Below, piece by piece: positions 1 to 5,792 of a DNA stretch of 6,027 nucleotides. Positions within the stretch are counted from its first letter, which is position 1. Each line of letters begins with the position of its first letter. Made by a program: the position numbers and the translations under genes. The notes below the pieces were generated by a model. That model did not search any database, had not been told where the DNA came from, and worked only from the letters and a program-made list of their open reading frames with translations. This DNA is from an uncultured Victivallales bacterium (GTDB taxonomy: Bacteria; Verrucomicrobiota; Lentisphaeria; Oligosphaerales; JAFGRS01): assembly GCA_903834675.1 (NCBI GenBank), contig CAILKC010000802.1, positions 1 to 6,027 of the forward strand, given 5' to 3'.

Positions 1-3000
1 CCGTAATACTGGTGATCTGCTGCTGGGTGCCGCTCTCGCTGCCGTTGGTGACGGCGCTGATGTCGACGATAACCGTCTCGTCGGCCTCGTCGAGAGTGTC
101 CTGAACCGCGGTCACCGTGATGCTGCCCGAGCTACTGCCAGCCGCGATCACGATCTGTGTGCCAGAGCGGGTGTAGTCGGTCGCGAACGTGGCGCTGCCG
201 CTGAAGGCCAGGTCCACCGTAACCGGCAGGCCAGATACGGCAGATAGCGTGGCGGTAAAGGTGGCGACCCCACCGGCTTCCGCGATCGCCGCATTGTTCC
301 GGCTCAGGGTTACCGTCGGCGCCGCATCGTCGTCAGTGATCGTCAGCGTGTGCATGGTGGTGGTGCCCAGCGTGGCGTTGGCGGGGCTGGAGAGGGTCAC
401 GGTCAGCGTCTCGTTGGCTTCGTCCAAGCTGTCCGGGCTGACCTGTACCGAGATTGTCTTCGTGATCTCGCCCGGGGCGAAGGTCAGCGTGCCGCTGACG
501 GCGGTGTAATCCTGTCCGGCCACGGCCGTGCCGTCGCTGCTCAGGTACTGGACGGTGACGGCGACATCCTGGGCCACACTCAACTGGACGCTGAGCAGGG
601 CTATCTCGGCGGACTCCTCTACCGCGGCCGCCGCCAGCTCGAAAGCCACGCTCGGCGTGGTGCCTTGGAACTCGTAGGCGCCGATATCGACATAGGGCGG
701 CGCGCCGGTGCCGGTGTTGGGAATGCCGAGGTCGTCGTGGCGGGCGTTGCCGACGAGATCCGTTGCCTCCGTATTCGCGTCGCCCAACCCGGCGTCGATA
801 CAAGGCGACGTCGGCAGCAGCCGGTAGTCGTTGACCCGAAAGGTGTCGCCTACGGCCGTGAAAGCAGCGGGATTCCCGTAGATCGTGATGGTGTTGGCAG
901 AGTTGGCGACGATGTAGTATTGCAGATGTTGACTGATGTTTGGGTTCAGGAAGCACGCGGCGAAGGCGTTCGCCGTCCAGCTCGCATCGCTGCGAGTGAG
1001 GACCGTCGTCCCCGTGTCGGGAGAGTAGGCCCCGACGGCTGTCCATGCGCCGCTGGCTCGGGTCCCCCTGACGGCCGGATCGGCATCCAGGTTCCCGCCG
1101 CCATTCGTAACCCACGACGCACCTTTGCTGTACACCCCTGGGCCGTTCCAACCGCCTTGGACCAGGCAGGCGGCGAAACGGCTACCCGACGGCATCTCCA
1201 GGTCGTCGTGGTAGGCTTGGGAGCCCGCAGTGCTGGCGCTGTTTCCCCATACGATGCCGTTGGTAAGGTCCAGAGATCCATCGCCGTAGGCATAGATTGC
1301 CCCGCCCCAAGCAGCAGCGTTTGCCACCAGGGTGCAGTTCAGCGCAGACGGATTGGAAGCGTAGGTGAAGATTGCCCCCCCGCTCGACGATGCGACATTT
1401 CCGGCCATGGTGCAATCAAGAACCTTGGTGGCTGCCGTCCAGTTTGCGAGTACCCCACCGTAGTAGGCTGTGTTGCCGGCAAAGGTGCATGCCGATAGGA
1501 TCGCCGCGCAATCGGTGCCGTCCGCGACGGCACCGCCGTTCGTGATGGCGCCGCCCGAACTTGCTTGGTTGTCGCTGAACTGGCAGCGGGTGATGGTTGG
1601 GCTGGACCCCCCCGAGTTGCGGATGGCGCCGCCTGCGAGAGCCGAGTTCTGAACGAACACGCAATCGGAGATCGTGCCGGAGGGGCATGACTGTGTCCGT
1701 ACCGCACCCCCGTAGCCCTGCGGCGACGGGGCCGTGGCGGCGTTGCTCGCAAAGAGACACCCAGAAATCGAGAACGGTGCCAGGCTGACGCGGACAGCTC
1801 CGCCCCCCCATCCATGCGCCGAATTGCCCGTGAATTTGCTATCGTAAAGATATAGAGTGCAACCTTCTGAGAACACAGCTCCGCCCTCCCCAACAGCCGC
1901 ATTCGCAGCGAAGATACAGTTCGCCAGAACGACACTCCCACCGTGCCCGAATACCCCGCCCCCGTTGTCTGCCCAACCGCCGCCATTGGCCATGCCTCCG
2001 GTCACAGTGAATCCGTCCAAGGTGCCGTTGTCAGACCCGCACACTACGTGATACGAATTGTCCTCGTTGTTTCCTGGCGCGCCGATATCGCCGCTCAGAA
2101 CTGTCTTATTCGTGACCCAGTCCCGTTGTGCCCGCAGCGTTTCGCTGCCAGCGAAGCCGCCGTACAGGCTAACCTCGGGCGCCAGCTGAAACGAGAGGGC
2201 CCGGTCCGTGCCGGTCGTCGGCGTGTAGGTGCCTGCGGCGACCCAGATCTCGTCGCCACTGACAGCCGCGCTCAGCGCCGACGGCAGGCTGGTGTGGGCA
2301 TTTGCCCATGACCTGCCATTGTGGTTGCCCGCAGCATCCAGGTTGACGAAGATGACCCCGGCATCGTCGTCGGTGATCGTCAACGTATGCCCCGGGGCGG
2401 CTCCCAGCGTGGCGTTGACGGGGTTGGAGAGCGTTACGGTCAGAGTCTCGTCGTCCTCGTCCAATGCGTCGTTTGTGATCGGAACCGTGATCGTCTTCGT
2501 GATCTCGCCCGGGACAAAGGTGAGCGTGCCGCTGACGGCGGTGTAGTCCTGTCCGGCGGTGGCTGTGCCGTCGCTGGTGGCGTAGTCGATGCGGACAGTG
2601 AGAACGGTGGCGGCGGACAGCACTACGGGGATGGCCACCGTTCCCGCGGATTCAAGCGTGCTGGATGAGGCGTTATTGCAGGAGGCCATCGGCGGCAACT
2701 GGCTCATTGCCTGAGAGAACTCGGAGGTATTGCCGAGGCCGTCGGTCGCCGTCGCCGTCAGGATCAGGGCAGGGGAGAGAGCACCGCTCATCGTCAGCGA
2801 CCAAGTGTCGCCGGTGGCCACGGTGCTGCCCAGGAAGATATCCCCCTCGCCGTAACCAGAGGGGTTGGCGACGGTATTCGCGAAGACCTCCACCGTGATG
2901 GGTCCCGAAGCGCCGGTGTCGATGGTGCCAGCAATCTGAGTGTCGCCGCCGACGGCGGTGACCGACCGGACCTCCGGGGTGTTCATCAGATCGTTGGGGC

Positions 3001-5557
3001 CGCCGTCGACGTCCCCCGCATCGTTGAGAGCGACCCCGGCATCGCCTAGGTCGATGCCGAGACCCATGTGGCCGACGATAGAGTTGCCGCGCAAGGTATT
3101 CCGCGTGCCAGACGCCATCGTGATGCCGTTCCATTCGTTGAATGCGATGCGGTTCCCTGCGCCGGGCGTCGCGCCGCCGATAAGGATGTCTGAGGACGCA
3201 TACACCGCAATCCCGACCATGCCGTTCGGCATGGCGAGCGTGCCGGAGGCGTCCGTCCCGATCATGTTCCCCTGAACCGTAGTGCAGCTCGCAGTGTCCT
3301 GGATATAAACGCCAGCGTAGCCGTTCGCGGAGATCAGGTTTCCTTCCCCCGGGCTGGCGCCGCCTACAAAGTTCCCGGCACCTGCAGCGTAGAACTTGAT
3401 GCCGTGTCGTGTGTTGGGCAGCGCCTGCAGCCCATCGGCCGTCGTCCCGATCCGATTCCCCTGGATGACATTGCCAGCCGCCGTGCTGCCGACAACAAAG
3501 ATCCCGAGCCCGCTGTAGGCCGGAGTCCCGTTTCCTGAAAGCAGGTTCCCTTCGCCGATGCCCGGTCCGCCGATGCGGTTGGCGCCCGCCGCGTCAAGGT
3601 AGATTCCCGAGCAGAAGTCCTGACTCCAACCATTGGGGATTGCGGCCACACCCGAGGCGTTCGTACCGATGTAGTTGCCGATGATCACGTTCTCTGTGGC
3701 CGTTGTTCCATTCAGAAGCACTCCATGCAGCGCATTGCCGGAGATGATGTTTCGCTGCCCATTCGACGAGCCGCCGATCACCATCTGGCGGCTACCCCAC
3801 AGCCGAACCCCATGCTGCTGGTTGCCGAGCGCCAACATGCCGGAGTTGTCTACACCTATATAGTTGCCGCGCAATGTGTTGCCGATGGACGATAGGTTCG
3901 TTATCAGGACCCCATCCTCAACGTTGCCGGAGATGATGTTGCGGCTCGCTGAAGTGTCTCCGCCGATCACGTTGTTTGGACCGCACATGTCGAGCGTCAC
4001 ACCTGACCGACGGTTGCCCAGTGCGAGGGTGCCGGTACGGTCTGTGCCGATCAGATTGCCCTCGATCCGGTTGGCGCTGGTGCCAGCCCCATACAACGCG
4101 ATGCCCTGACTAAGAGCCGTGGTCGAGCCGTTGCCGGAGATCAGGTTGCCAGCGCCAGGACTTGTGCCGCCGACGACGGTGCCGCTACCAGCGCTGATCC
4201 AGACCCCGGCCATGTAGTCGGCGGCGGTCGCGTTGGGCACGGCCACGGTACCGGTCGGGTCGGTGCCGATGTAGCAGCCTTCGATGCGGTGTTGGCCGGA
4301 GCCGCCGTTGACGAAGACCCCGTACTGGCTGAATGCGTTGATCACGAAGCCTCGCAGCAGGCAGGACGAACCCCGCATGTGGACCCCAGCCGCACTCCCT
4401 GCTTGCGACCCATTCAGCACGACTTCGGGGCCCGCGGCATTGGTGTCGCCCGTGAAAGCGGTCTGCGTGCCGCCGTCGATGCTGGCGTAGCTCGCCGTGA
4501 GGATCGGCAGCGACGCGAGGGGCCGGATCGTGAAGACACCGCCCGCATAGCCGCTGTCGGCAAGAGGTATGTTGAACACAACCTGGGTCCGAGAGTGTGT
4601 ATTGGCGTAGTCGAAGGCCGCCCTCAGGCTGCCGGCGCCGCTGTCGGCGGTCGTGGTGACGTAGAAGACTTCCCCGTCGTCCCCGGTCGTAAACGTGTAA
4701 TCATCTACCGCCGTGTCTGTGGAGGTCCCGCCCGGCGTGGTGACACTCACGCTCACCGTCTCACCCGCCGTGCCTGCTGGGGCGATGGCCGTGATCTGCA
4801 GGGTCGAGTTCACCGTGAAAGTGGTGGCCGACGTCGTCCCGAACCTCACCGCCGTGGCACCGCTGAGGCCGGTGTCTGTGATCACCACGCTTATTCCGCC
4901 AGACGCCGGGCCCTGGATCGGGTTATGGCCCGCGATGGCCGGACGCTGCCACCACAGTGCGGTCGGGCGACCCGCAAGTGTTGCGCCCCAGCCCGTAGTC
5001 CCCAACACGTAGTACGCGGTCGTTTGGTCGTCCCCTGTAAACGTGCTCGGGCCGACGCTGGGGGCGTTACCCTCGAAATAGACTCCCGTCAGGCTGGTGC
5101 ACGTATCGAACGCTCTGTCCCCGATGCTGGTGACGCTGTTGGGGATCGTGACGCTGGTCAGGCTGCTGCAGTAAGAGAACGCAGAGTCCCCGATGCTGGT
5201 GACCGGCAGGCCGTCGATCTCGCTGGGGATAGTCACGGCTTCGCCAGAACCGGTGTATTTGTCGATAGTGACCGCGCCGTTTAGGATCGTGTACGTGTAG
5301 TCCTCGGCCTGAAGCGCGGCGGACAGGGCGAGAAGGAGCAGCACCGGCAGCAGCCTGGCGGCGCCTGCCGTTCCTAAGCGCAGCCAGGCCTTGGCGGGGC
5401 TGGCCAGCGCGAAGGTCACGCCGAGCAGCCCGGTCAGCAGCGACGCCCCTCGGCCCGCCACGACGCGCGACCAGGCTGGCACGACCCGTGACCGGGCAGC
5501 ACAGTTGTCCCCGCCGCGAGTCCGGATCGCAACCCGGAGGTCTCGATTCACTGGCAT
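1..5557 (-). CDS. Giant multidomain secreted/surface protein, C-terminus beyond the window
   Basis: One reading frame stays open from the ATG at 5557-5555 to base 1, giving 1,852 complete codons with no stop. The start is supported by AGGAG six bases upstream and by an N-terminus that leads into hydrophobic export segments. Visible modules in order: leader (1-84), BspA-type LRR (85-202), IPT/TIG (205-290), 'IGTD' parallel beta-helix (296-860), Ig-like (861-950), Calx-beta 1 (957-1066), Pmp-like beta-helix (1067-1496), insert (1497-1577), choice-of-anchor Q-like end (1578-1632), Calx-beta 2 (1633-1745) and Calx-beta 3 (1746-1852, cut). The sequence is rich in Gly, Ala, Thr, Ser, Asn and Asp, as in extracellular beta-solenoid adhesins. 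From family knowledge such proteins are exported by Sec and act in adhesion or surface contact. I see no enzyme active site, and the membrane or wall anchor, if any, lies off the left edge. Codon use looks even across the modules. The exact function is unknown. The frame and domain order are secure; the physiological role is inference. Confidence 0.95.
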   Translation of the reverse strand, partial: MPVNRDLRVAIRTRGGDNCAARSRVVPAWSRVVAGRGASLLTGLLGVTFALASPAKAWLRLGTAGAARLLPVLLLLALSAALQAEDYTYTILNGAVTIDKYTGSGEAVTIPSEIDGLPVTSIGDSAFSYCSSLTSVTIPNSVTSIGDRAFDTCTSLTGVYFEGNAPSVGPSTFTGDDQTTAYYVLGTTGWGATLAGRPTALWWQRPAIAGHNPIQGPASGGISVVITDTGLSGATAVRFGTTSATTFTVNSTLQITAIAPAGTAGETVSVSVTTPGGTSTDTAVDDYTFTTGDDGEVFYVTTTADSGAGSLRAAFDYANTHSRTQVVFNIPLADSGYAGGVFTIRPLASLPILTASYASIDGGTQTAFTGDTNAAGPEVVLNGSQAGSAAGVHMRGSSCLLRGFVINAFSQYGVFVNGGSGQHRIEGCYIGTDPTGTVAVPNATAADYMAGVWISAGSGTVVGGTSPGAGNLISGNGSTTALSQGIALYGAGTSANRIEGNLIGTDRTGTLALGNRRSGVTLDMCGPNNVIGGDTSASRNIISGNVEDGVLITNLSSIGNTLRGNYIGVDNSGMLALGNQQHGVRLWGSRQMVIGGSSNGQRNIISGNALHGVLLNGTTATENVIIGNYIGTNASGVAAIPNGWSQDFCSGIYLDAAGANRIGGPGIGEGNLLSGNGTPAYSGLGIFVVGSTAAGNVIQGNRIGTTADGLQALPNTRHGIKFYAAGAGNFVGGASPGEGNLISANGYAGVYIQDTASCTTVQGNMIGTDASGTLAMPNGMVGIAVYASSDILIGGATPGAGNRIAFNEWNGITMASGTRNTLRGNSIVGHMGLGIDLGDAGVALNDAGDVDGGPNDLMNTPEVRSVTAVGGDTQIAGTIDTGASGPITVEVFANTVANPSGYGEGDIFLGSTVATGDTWSLTMSGALSPALILTATATDGLGNTSEFSQAMSQLPPMASCNNASSSTLESAGTVAIPVVLSAATVLTVRIDYATSDGTATAGQDYTAVSGTLTFVPGEITKTITVPITNDALDEDDETLTVTLSNPVNATLGAAPGHTLTITDDDAGVIFVNLDAAGNHNGRSWANAHTSLPSALSAAVSGDEIWVAAGTYTPTTGTDRALSFQLAPEVSLYGGFAGSETLRAQRDWVTNKTVLSGDIGAPGNNEDNSYHVVCGSDNGTLDGFTVTGGMANGGGWADNGGGVFGHGGSVVLANCIFAANAAVGEGGAVFSEGCTLYLYDSKFTGNSAHGWGGGAVRVSLAPFSISGCLFASNAATAPSPQGYGGAVRTQSCPSGTISDCVFVQNSALAGGAIRNSGGSSPTITRCQFSDNQASSGGAITNGGAVADGTDCAAILSACTFAGNTAYYGGVLANWTAATKVLDCTMAGNVASSSGGAIFTYASNPSALNCTLVANAAAWGGAIYAYGDGSLDLTNGIVWGNSASTAGSQAYHDDLEMPSGSRFAACLVQGGWNGPGVYSKGASWVTNGGGNLDADPAVRGTRASGAWTAVGAYSPDTGTTVLTRSDASWTANAFAACFLNPNISQHLQYYIVANSANTITIYGNPAAFTAVGDTFRVNDYRLLPTSPCIDAGLGDANTEATDLVGNARHDDLGIPNTGTGAPPYVDIGAYEFQGTTPSVAFELAAAAVEESAEIALLSVQLSVAQDVAVTVQYLSSDGTAVAGQDYTAVSGTLTFAPGEITKTISVQVSPDSLDEANETLTVTLSSPANATLGTTTMHTLTITDDDAAPTVTLSRNNAAIAEAGGVATFTATLSAVSGLPVTVDLAFSGSATFATDYTRSGTQIVIAAGSSSGSITVTAVQDTLDEADETVIVDISAVTNGSESGTQQQITSIT
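2..322 (-). other. Calx-beta-like domain 3, cut by the window edge, residues 1746-1852
   Basis: P-T-V-T-L-S (1747-1752), I-A-E-A-G-G-V-A-T-F-T-A-T-L-S (1758-1772), a diverged middle strand S-G-S-A-T-F-A-T-D-Y (1786-1795), I-V-I-A-A-G-S-S-S-G-S-I-T-V (1802-1815) and the acidic loop D-T-L-D-E-A-D-E-T (1820-1828) mark a Calx-beta-like module of a different subtype from domains 1 and 2. The expected closing I-T-D-D-D is not reached before the window ends at Q-I-T-S-I-T. Its DNA is clearly unlike that of the other two, so it is not part of the recent duplication. Confidence 0.82.
323..661 (-). other. Calx-beta domain 2, residues 1633-1745
   Basis: The pattern is complete: E1647-E1648 in the first strand, S-S-D-G-T-A-V-A-G-Q-D-Y (1673-1684), S-G-T-L-T-F-A-P-G-E (1688-1697), the acidic loop L-D-E-A-N-E-T-L (1711-1718) and L-T-I-T-D-D-D (1738-1744). 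It aligns with Calx-beta 1 residue for residue at an offset of 679, with no net gap over the conserved core. It sits between the second beta-helix and Calx-beta 3, so it begins a tandem Calx-beta stalk that probably continues off the left edge. Confidence 0.92.
662..826 (-). other. Choice-of-anchor Q-like closing segment of helix B, residues 1578-1632
   Basis: The segment contains Y-R-L-L-P-T-S-P-C-I-D-A-G (1578-1590), then D-L-V-G-N-A-R (1600-1606) and V-D-I-G-A-Y-E-F (1623-1630). These are the hallmark strings of the end of Pmp-like beta-helix proteins named 'choice-of-anchor Q domain' in public annotation. It caps the second solenoid and leads straight into Calx-beta 2 at T1633. The name reflects proteins that use varied C-terminal anchors; the anchor of this protein is not in the window. 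Confidence 0.8.
827..1069 (-). other. Unassigned ~80-residue insert before the choice-of-anchor Q end, residues 1497-1577
   Basis: Proteins of this type normally run straight from N-L-D-A-D-P into a short linker and then Y-R-L-x-P-x-S-P-C-I-D-A-G. Here D1491-A-D-P-A-V1496 is followed by about 80 extra residues before Y1578. The insert contains A-W-T-A-V-G-A-Y, T-T-V-L-T-R-S-D-A-S-W-T, F-L-N-P-N-I-S-Q, L-Q-Y-Y-I-V-A-N-S-A-N-T-I-T-I-Y-G-N and A-V-G-D-T-F-R-V-N-D. The alternating hydrophobic pattern suggests a small beta-barrel or beta-sandwich. I recall similar strings in other bacterial surface and phage-like structural proteins but cannot name a family. The frame is continuous on both sides, so this is a real part of the protein. 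Confidence 0.6.
1070..2359 (-). other. Pmp-like right-handed beta-helix B with FxxN/GGA[IV] repeats, residues 1067-1496
   Basis: The opening (V1068 to about Y1132: F-V-N-L-D-A-A-G-N-H-N-G-R-S-W-A-N-A, then W-V-A-A-G-T-Y-T-P-T, then L-Y-G-G-F-A-G-S-E-T) is the usual start of this helix class. Nine repeats follow, with G-G-[AGV]-[IV]-like motifs near 1199, 1225, 1252, 1283, 1309, 1335, 1367, 1393 and 1418. These alternate with FxxN-like motifs at F1216, F1242, F1269, F1301, F1327 and F1359, then M1384, L1410 and V1436. The pattern resembles chlamydial polymorphic membrane protein repeats (Chlam_PMP), which act as adhesins when displayed by autotransport. No autotransporter barrel is visible in the window. 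A cysteine precedes the FxxN position by two residues in most repeats. Confidence 0.85.
2360..2689 (-). other. Calx-beta domain 1, residues 957-1066
   Basis: The segment shows the full Calx-beta pattern: E969 in the first strand, Y-A-T-S-D-G-T-A-T-A-G-Q-D-Y (992-1005), S-G-T-L-T-F-V-P-G-E (1009-1018), the acidic loop L-D-E-D-D-E-T-L (1032-1039) and the closing L-T-I-T-D-D-D (1059-1065). In the family the acidic loops bind calcium and stiffen tandem modules; the residues expected for this are present. The stretch from 2363 to about 2600 closely matches Calx-beta 2 at DNA level, at a constant offset of 2,037 bases. Confidence 0.92.
2708..2977 (-). other. Ig-like beta-sandwich following helix A, residues 861-950
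   Basis: After the helix cap comes a segment of about 90 residues. It begins P-E-V-R-S-V-T-A-V-G-G-D-T-Q-I-A-G-T-I (861-879), continues through I-T-V-E-V-F-A-N and F-L-G-S-T-V-A-T-G-D-T-W-S-L, and ends A-T-A-T-D-G-L-G-N-T-S-E-F-S-Q (to 949). In many proteins with the same 'IGTD' beta-helix this segment follows the GLGIDLG cap and is read as a bacterial Ig-like domain. It probably serves as a spacer between helix A and Calx-beta 1. The fold is inferred from pattern only. Confidence 0.65.
2978..4672 (-). other. Right-handed parallel beta-helix A with six 'IGTD' repeats, residues 296-860
   Basis: The region opens with V-T-T-T-A-D-S-G-A-G-S-L-R-A-A-F (300-315), the usual N-terminal cap of this beta-helix type. 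Repeats then carry the signature G-N-x-I-G-T-D-x-(T/S)-G followed by I-G-G...N-(I/L)-I-S-G-N. Anchor isoleucines lie at 430, 503, 567, 630, 703 and 766, with a degenerate seventh at 827, so spacings are 73, 64, 63, 73, 63 and 61 residues. The end carries G-L-G-I-D-L-G (832-838) and N-D-A-G-D-V-D-G-G-P-N (845-855), the usual closing segment of the family. These solenoids are found in secreted proteins, and some relatives are polysaccharide lyases or epimerases. No conserved catalytic Asp/Arg cluster is recognisable here, so a structural or binding role is more likely. Confidence 0.85.
4688..4945 (-). other. IPT/TIG immunoglobulin-like domain, residues 205-290
   Basis: The run follows the classic IPT/TIG pattern: P-A-I-A-G-H-N-P-I-Q-G-P-A-S-G-G (206-221), V-V-I-T-D-T-G-L-S-G-A-T-A-V-R-F-G (224-240), the F-T-V-N-S-T-L-Q-I-T-A turn (247-257), A-P-A-G-T-A-G (259-265) and V-T-T-P-G-G-T-S (272-279). 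It ends at D-Y-T-F. It is about 85 residues long, the usual size. IPT domains are beta-sandwich spacers or carbohydrate/protein contact modules in surface proteins. Here the domain links the LRR head to the first beta-helix. Confidence 0.88.
4952..5305 (-). other. BspA-type leucine-rich repeat domain (LRR_5-like), residues 85-202
   Basis: The domain opens with an A/V-T-I-D-K-Y-T-G-S-G segment and then gives two clear BspA-type repeats. Each has the pattern VTIP...(V)TSIGD.AF..C.SLT (V108-L133 and V136-L156). It closes with the typical end of this family: V-Y-F-E-G-N-A-P-S-V-G (159-169), then a Y-Y....T-G-W-G stretch and G-R-P-T-A-L-W (196-202). Only two full repeats are present, fewer than in large BspA proteins. 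In known proteins this domain mediates binding to host or matrix partners, but many environmental bacteria carry it with no known ligand. It sits directly after the export segment and would be the outermost N-terminal module. Confidence 0.88.
5306..5557 (-). other. N-terminal leader with two hydrophobic segments (residues 1-84)
   Basis: The first 38 residues are basic (Arg at 5, 8, 12, 14, 22, 24, 31 and 36). A first hydrophobic segment (S39 to A52) ends in an A55-K56-A57 motif that would suit signal peptidase. A second, stronger segment (L69-L70-P-V-L-L-L-L-A-L, to L82) follows and ends at Q83-A84, just before the LRR domain. The second segment is the likelier functional signal sequence, because mature-domain homology starts right after it (E85-D86-Y87). 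No Met other than M1 lies in this stretch, and I see no Shine-Dalgarno near internal GTG codons, so a later start is not favoured. An extended signal peptide or a signal plus a membrane anchor are both possible. Confidence 0.7.
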
Positions 5558-5563
5558 GTGTCT

Positions 5564-5568
5564 CTCCT
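5564..5568 (-). promoter_or_regulatory. Shine-Dalgarno sequence for the giant CDS
   Basis: On the minus strand the bases before the ATG read AGAGGAGAGACAC. AGGAG lies six bases from the start codon, an ideal spacing. It fixes the start at 5557 in preference to any internal GTG. Confidence 0.78.
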
Positions 5569-5581
5569 CTGCACCTGTCGT

Positions 5582-5609
5582 GGCCCTGTGCCATCCTGGG
5601 CCACAGGCC
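5582..5609. repeat. Stem-loop just upstream of the start region
   Basis: GGCCCTGTG (5582-5590) can pair with CACAGGCC (5602-5609), with one bulged C and an 11-base loop. It lies about 25-50 bases before the ATG, so if transcribed it would form in the mRNA leader just upstream of the Shine-Dalgarno. It could affect mRNA stability or translation, but there is no direct sign that it is regulatory. Confidence 0.4.
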
Positions 5610-5715
5610 GGTCCGCCCGGCGCACCGCCGTCCCCGACCGTACGCCCTATATCCGTCGGGAAAGCCAGAATCTTATGGGGGCTGGGAGAAAAAAGACGAC
5701 CTGTGCAATAAGGAT

Positions 5716-5791
5716 GGGCCGAGGTATTCGGCCCCAAAGGGGCGTTGTATCTCAGCCCAGGGCCGGCGTCCGTCCCGGAACGGTCGGGGCT
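5716..5791. repeat. REP-like palindromic intergenic element (candidate)
   Basis: Two overlapping hairpins are visible: GGGCCGA (5716-5722) with TCGGCCC (5728-5734) around GGTAT, and GCCCC (5731-5735) with GGGGC (5739-5743) around AAA. They share bases and so exclude each other. After a TATCTC spacer, AGCCC (5754-5758) can pair with GGGCT (5787-5791), enclosing a small CCGT/ACGG stem (5770-5773 with 5780-5783). The layout 'CCCCAAAGGGGC, short AT-rich spacer, CAGCCCAGGGC' recalls short intergenic repeats I have seen scattered in genomes of Planctomycetes and related bacteria, some linked to REP-associated transposases. The resemblance is from memory; copy number cannot be seen here. Confidence 0.42.
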
Positions 5792-5792
5792 T

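Noticed and set aside
333..1151. Minus-strand open frame of 272 codons rich in Arg, His and Gly
   Set aside because: It overlaps the giant gene on the same strand in another frame. The composition is that of an out-of-frame reading and no motif is visible, while the main frame shows clear domains here.
350..1498. Long plus-strand open frame of 382 codons
   Set aside because: It is antisense to Calx-beta 2/3, the anchor-Q end and part of helix B. Its product is Arg/Gly/Val-rich with no domain, and it exists because high-GC coding DNA has few stops in the opposite frames.
189..2546. Two similar plus-strand frames (189-509 and 2229-2546) that look like paralogous small proteins
   Set aside because: Their likeness comes only from being antisense to the duplicated Calx-beta DNA. 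They are shadows, not a gene pair.
2978..4672. Polysaccharide lyase or epimerase activity for beta-helix A
   Set aside because: Some parallel beta-helix proteins are enzymes, but the repeats here are uniform and show no distinct catalytic cluster. Calling an activity would be a guess.
4289..5284. Plus-strand open frame of 331 codons
   Set aside because: It is antisense to the LRR, TIG and start of helix A. The translation has no recognisable domain and there is no Shine-Dalgarno.
5670..5694. Possible minus-strand promoter: TAAGAT at 5670-5675 as a -10 box
   Set aside because: It matches the -10 consensus at only four of six bases, and no acceptable -35 box lies 16-18 bases upstream. Planctomycete-type promoters are also poorly defined.
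5689..5734. Intrinsic terminator on the minus strand (hairpin 5716-5734 and T6 at 5689-5694)
   Set aside because: The T-run lies 21 bases beyond the stem instead of directly after it, so the usual terminator geometry is not met.
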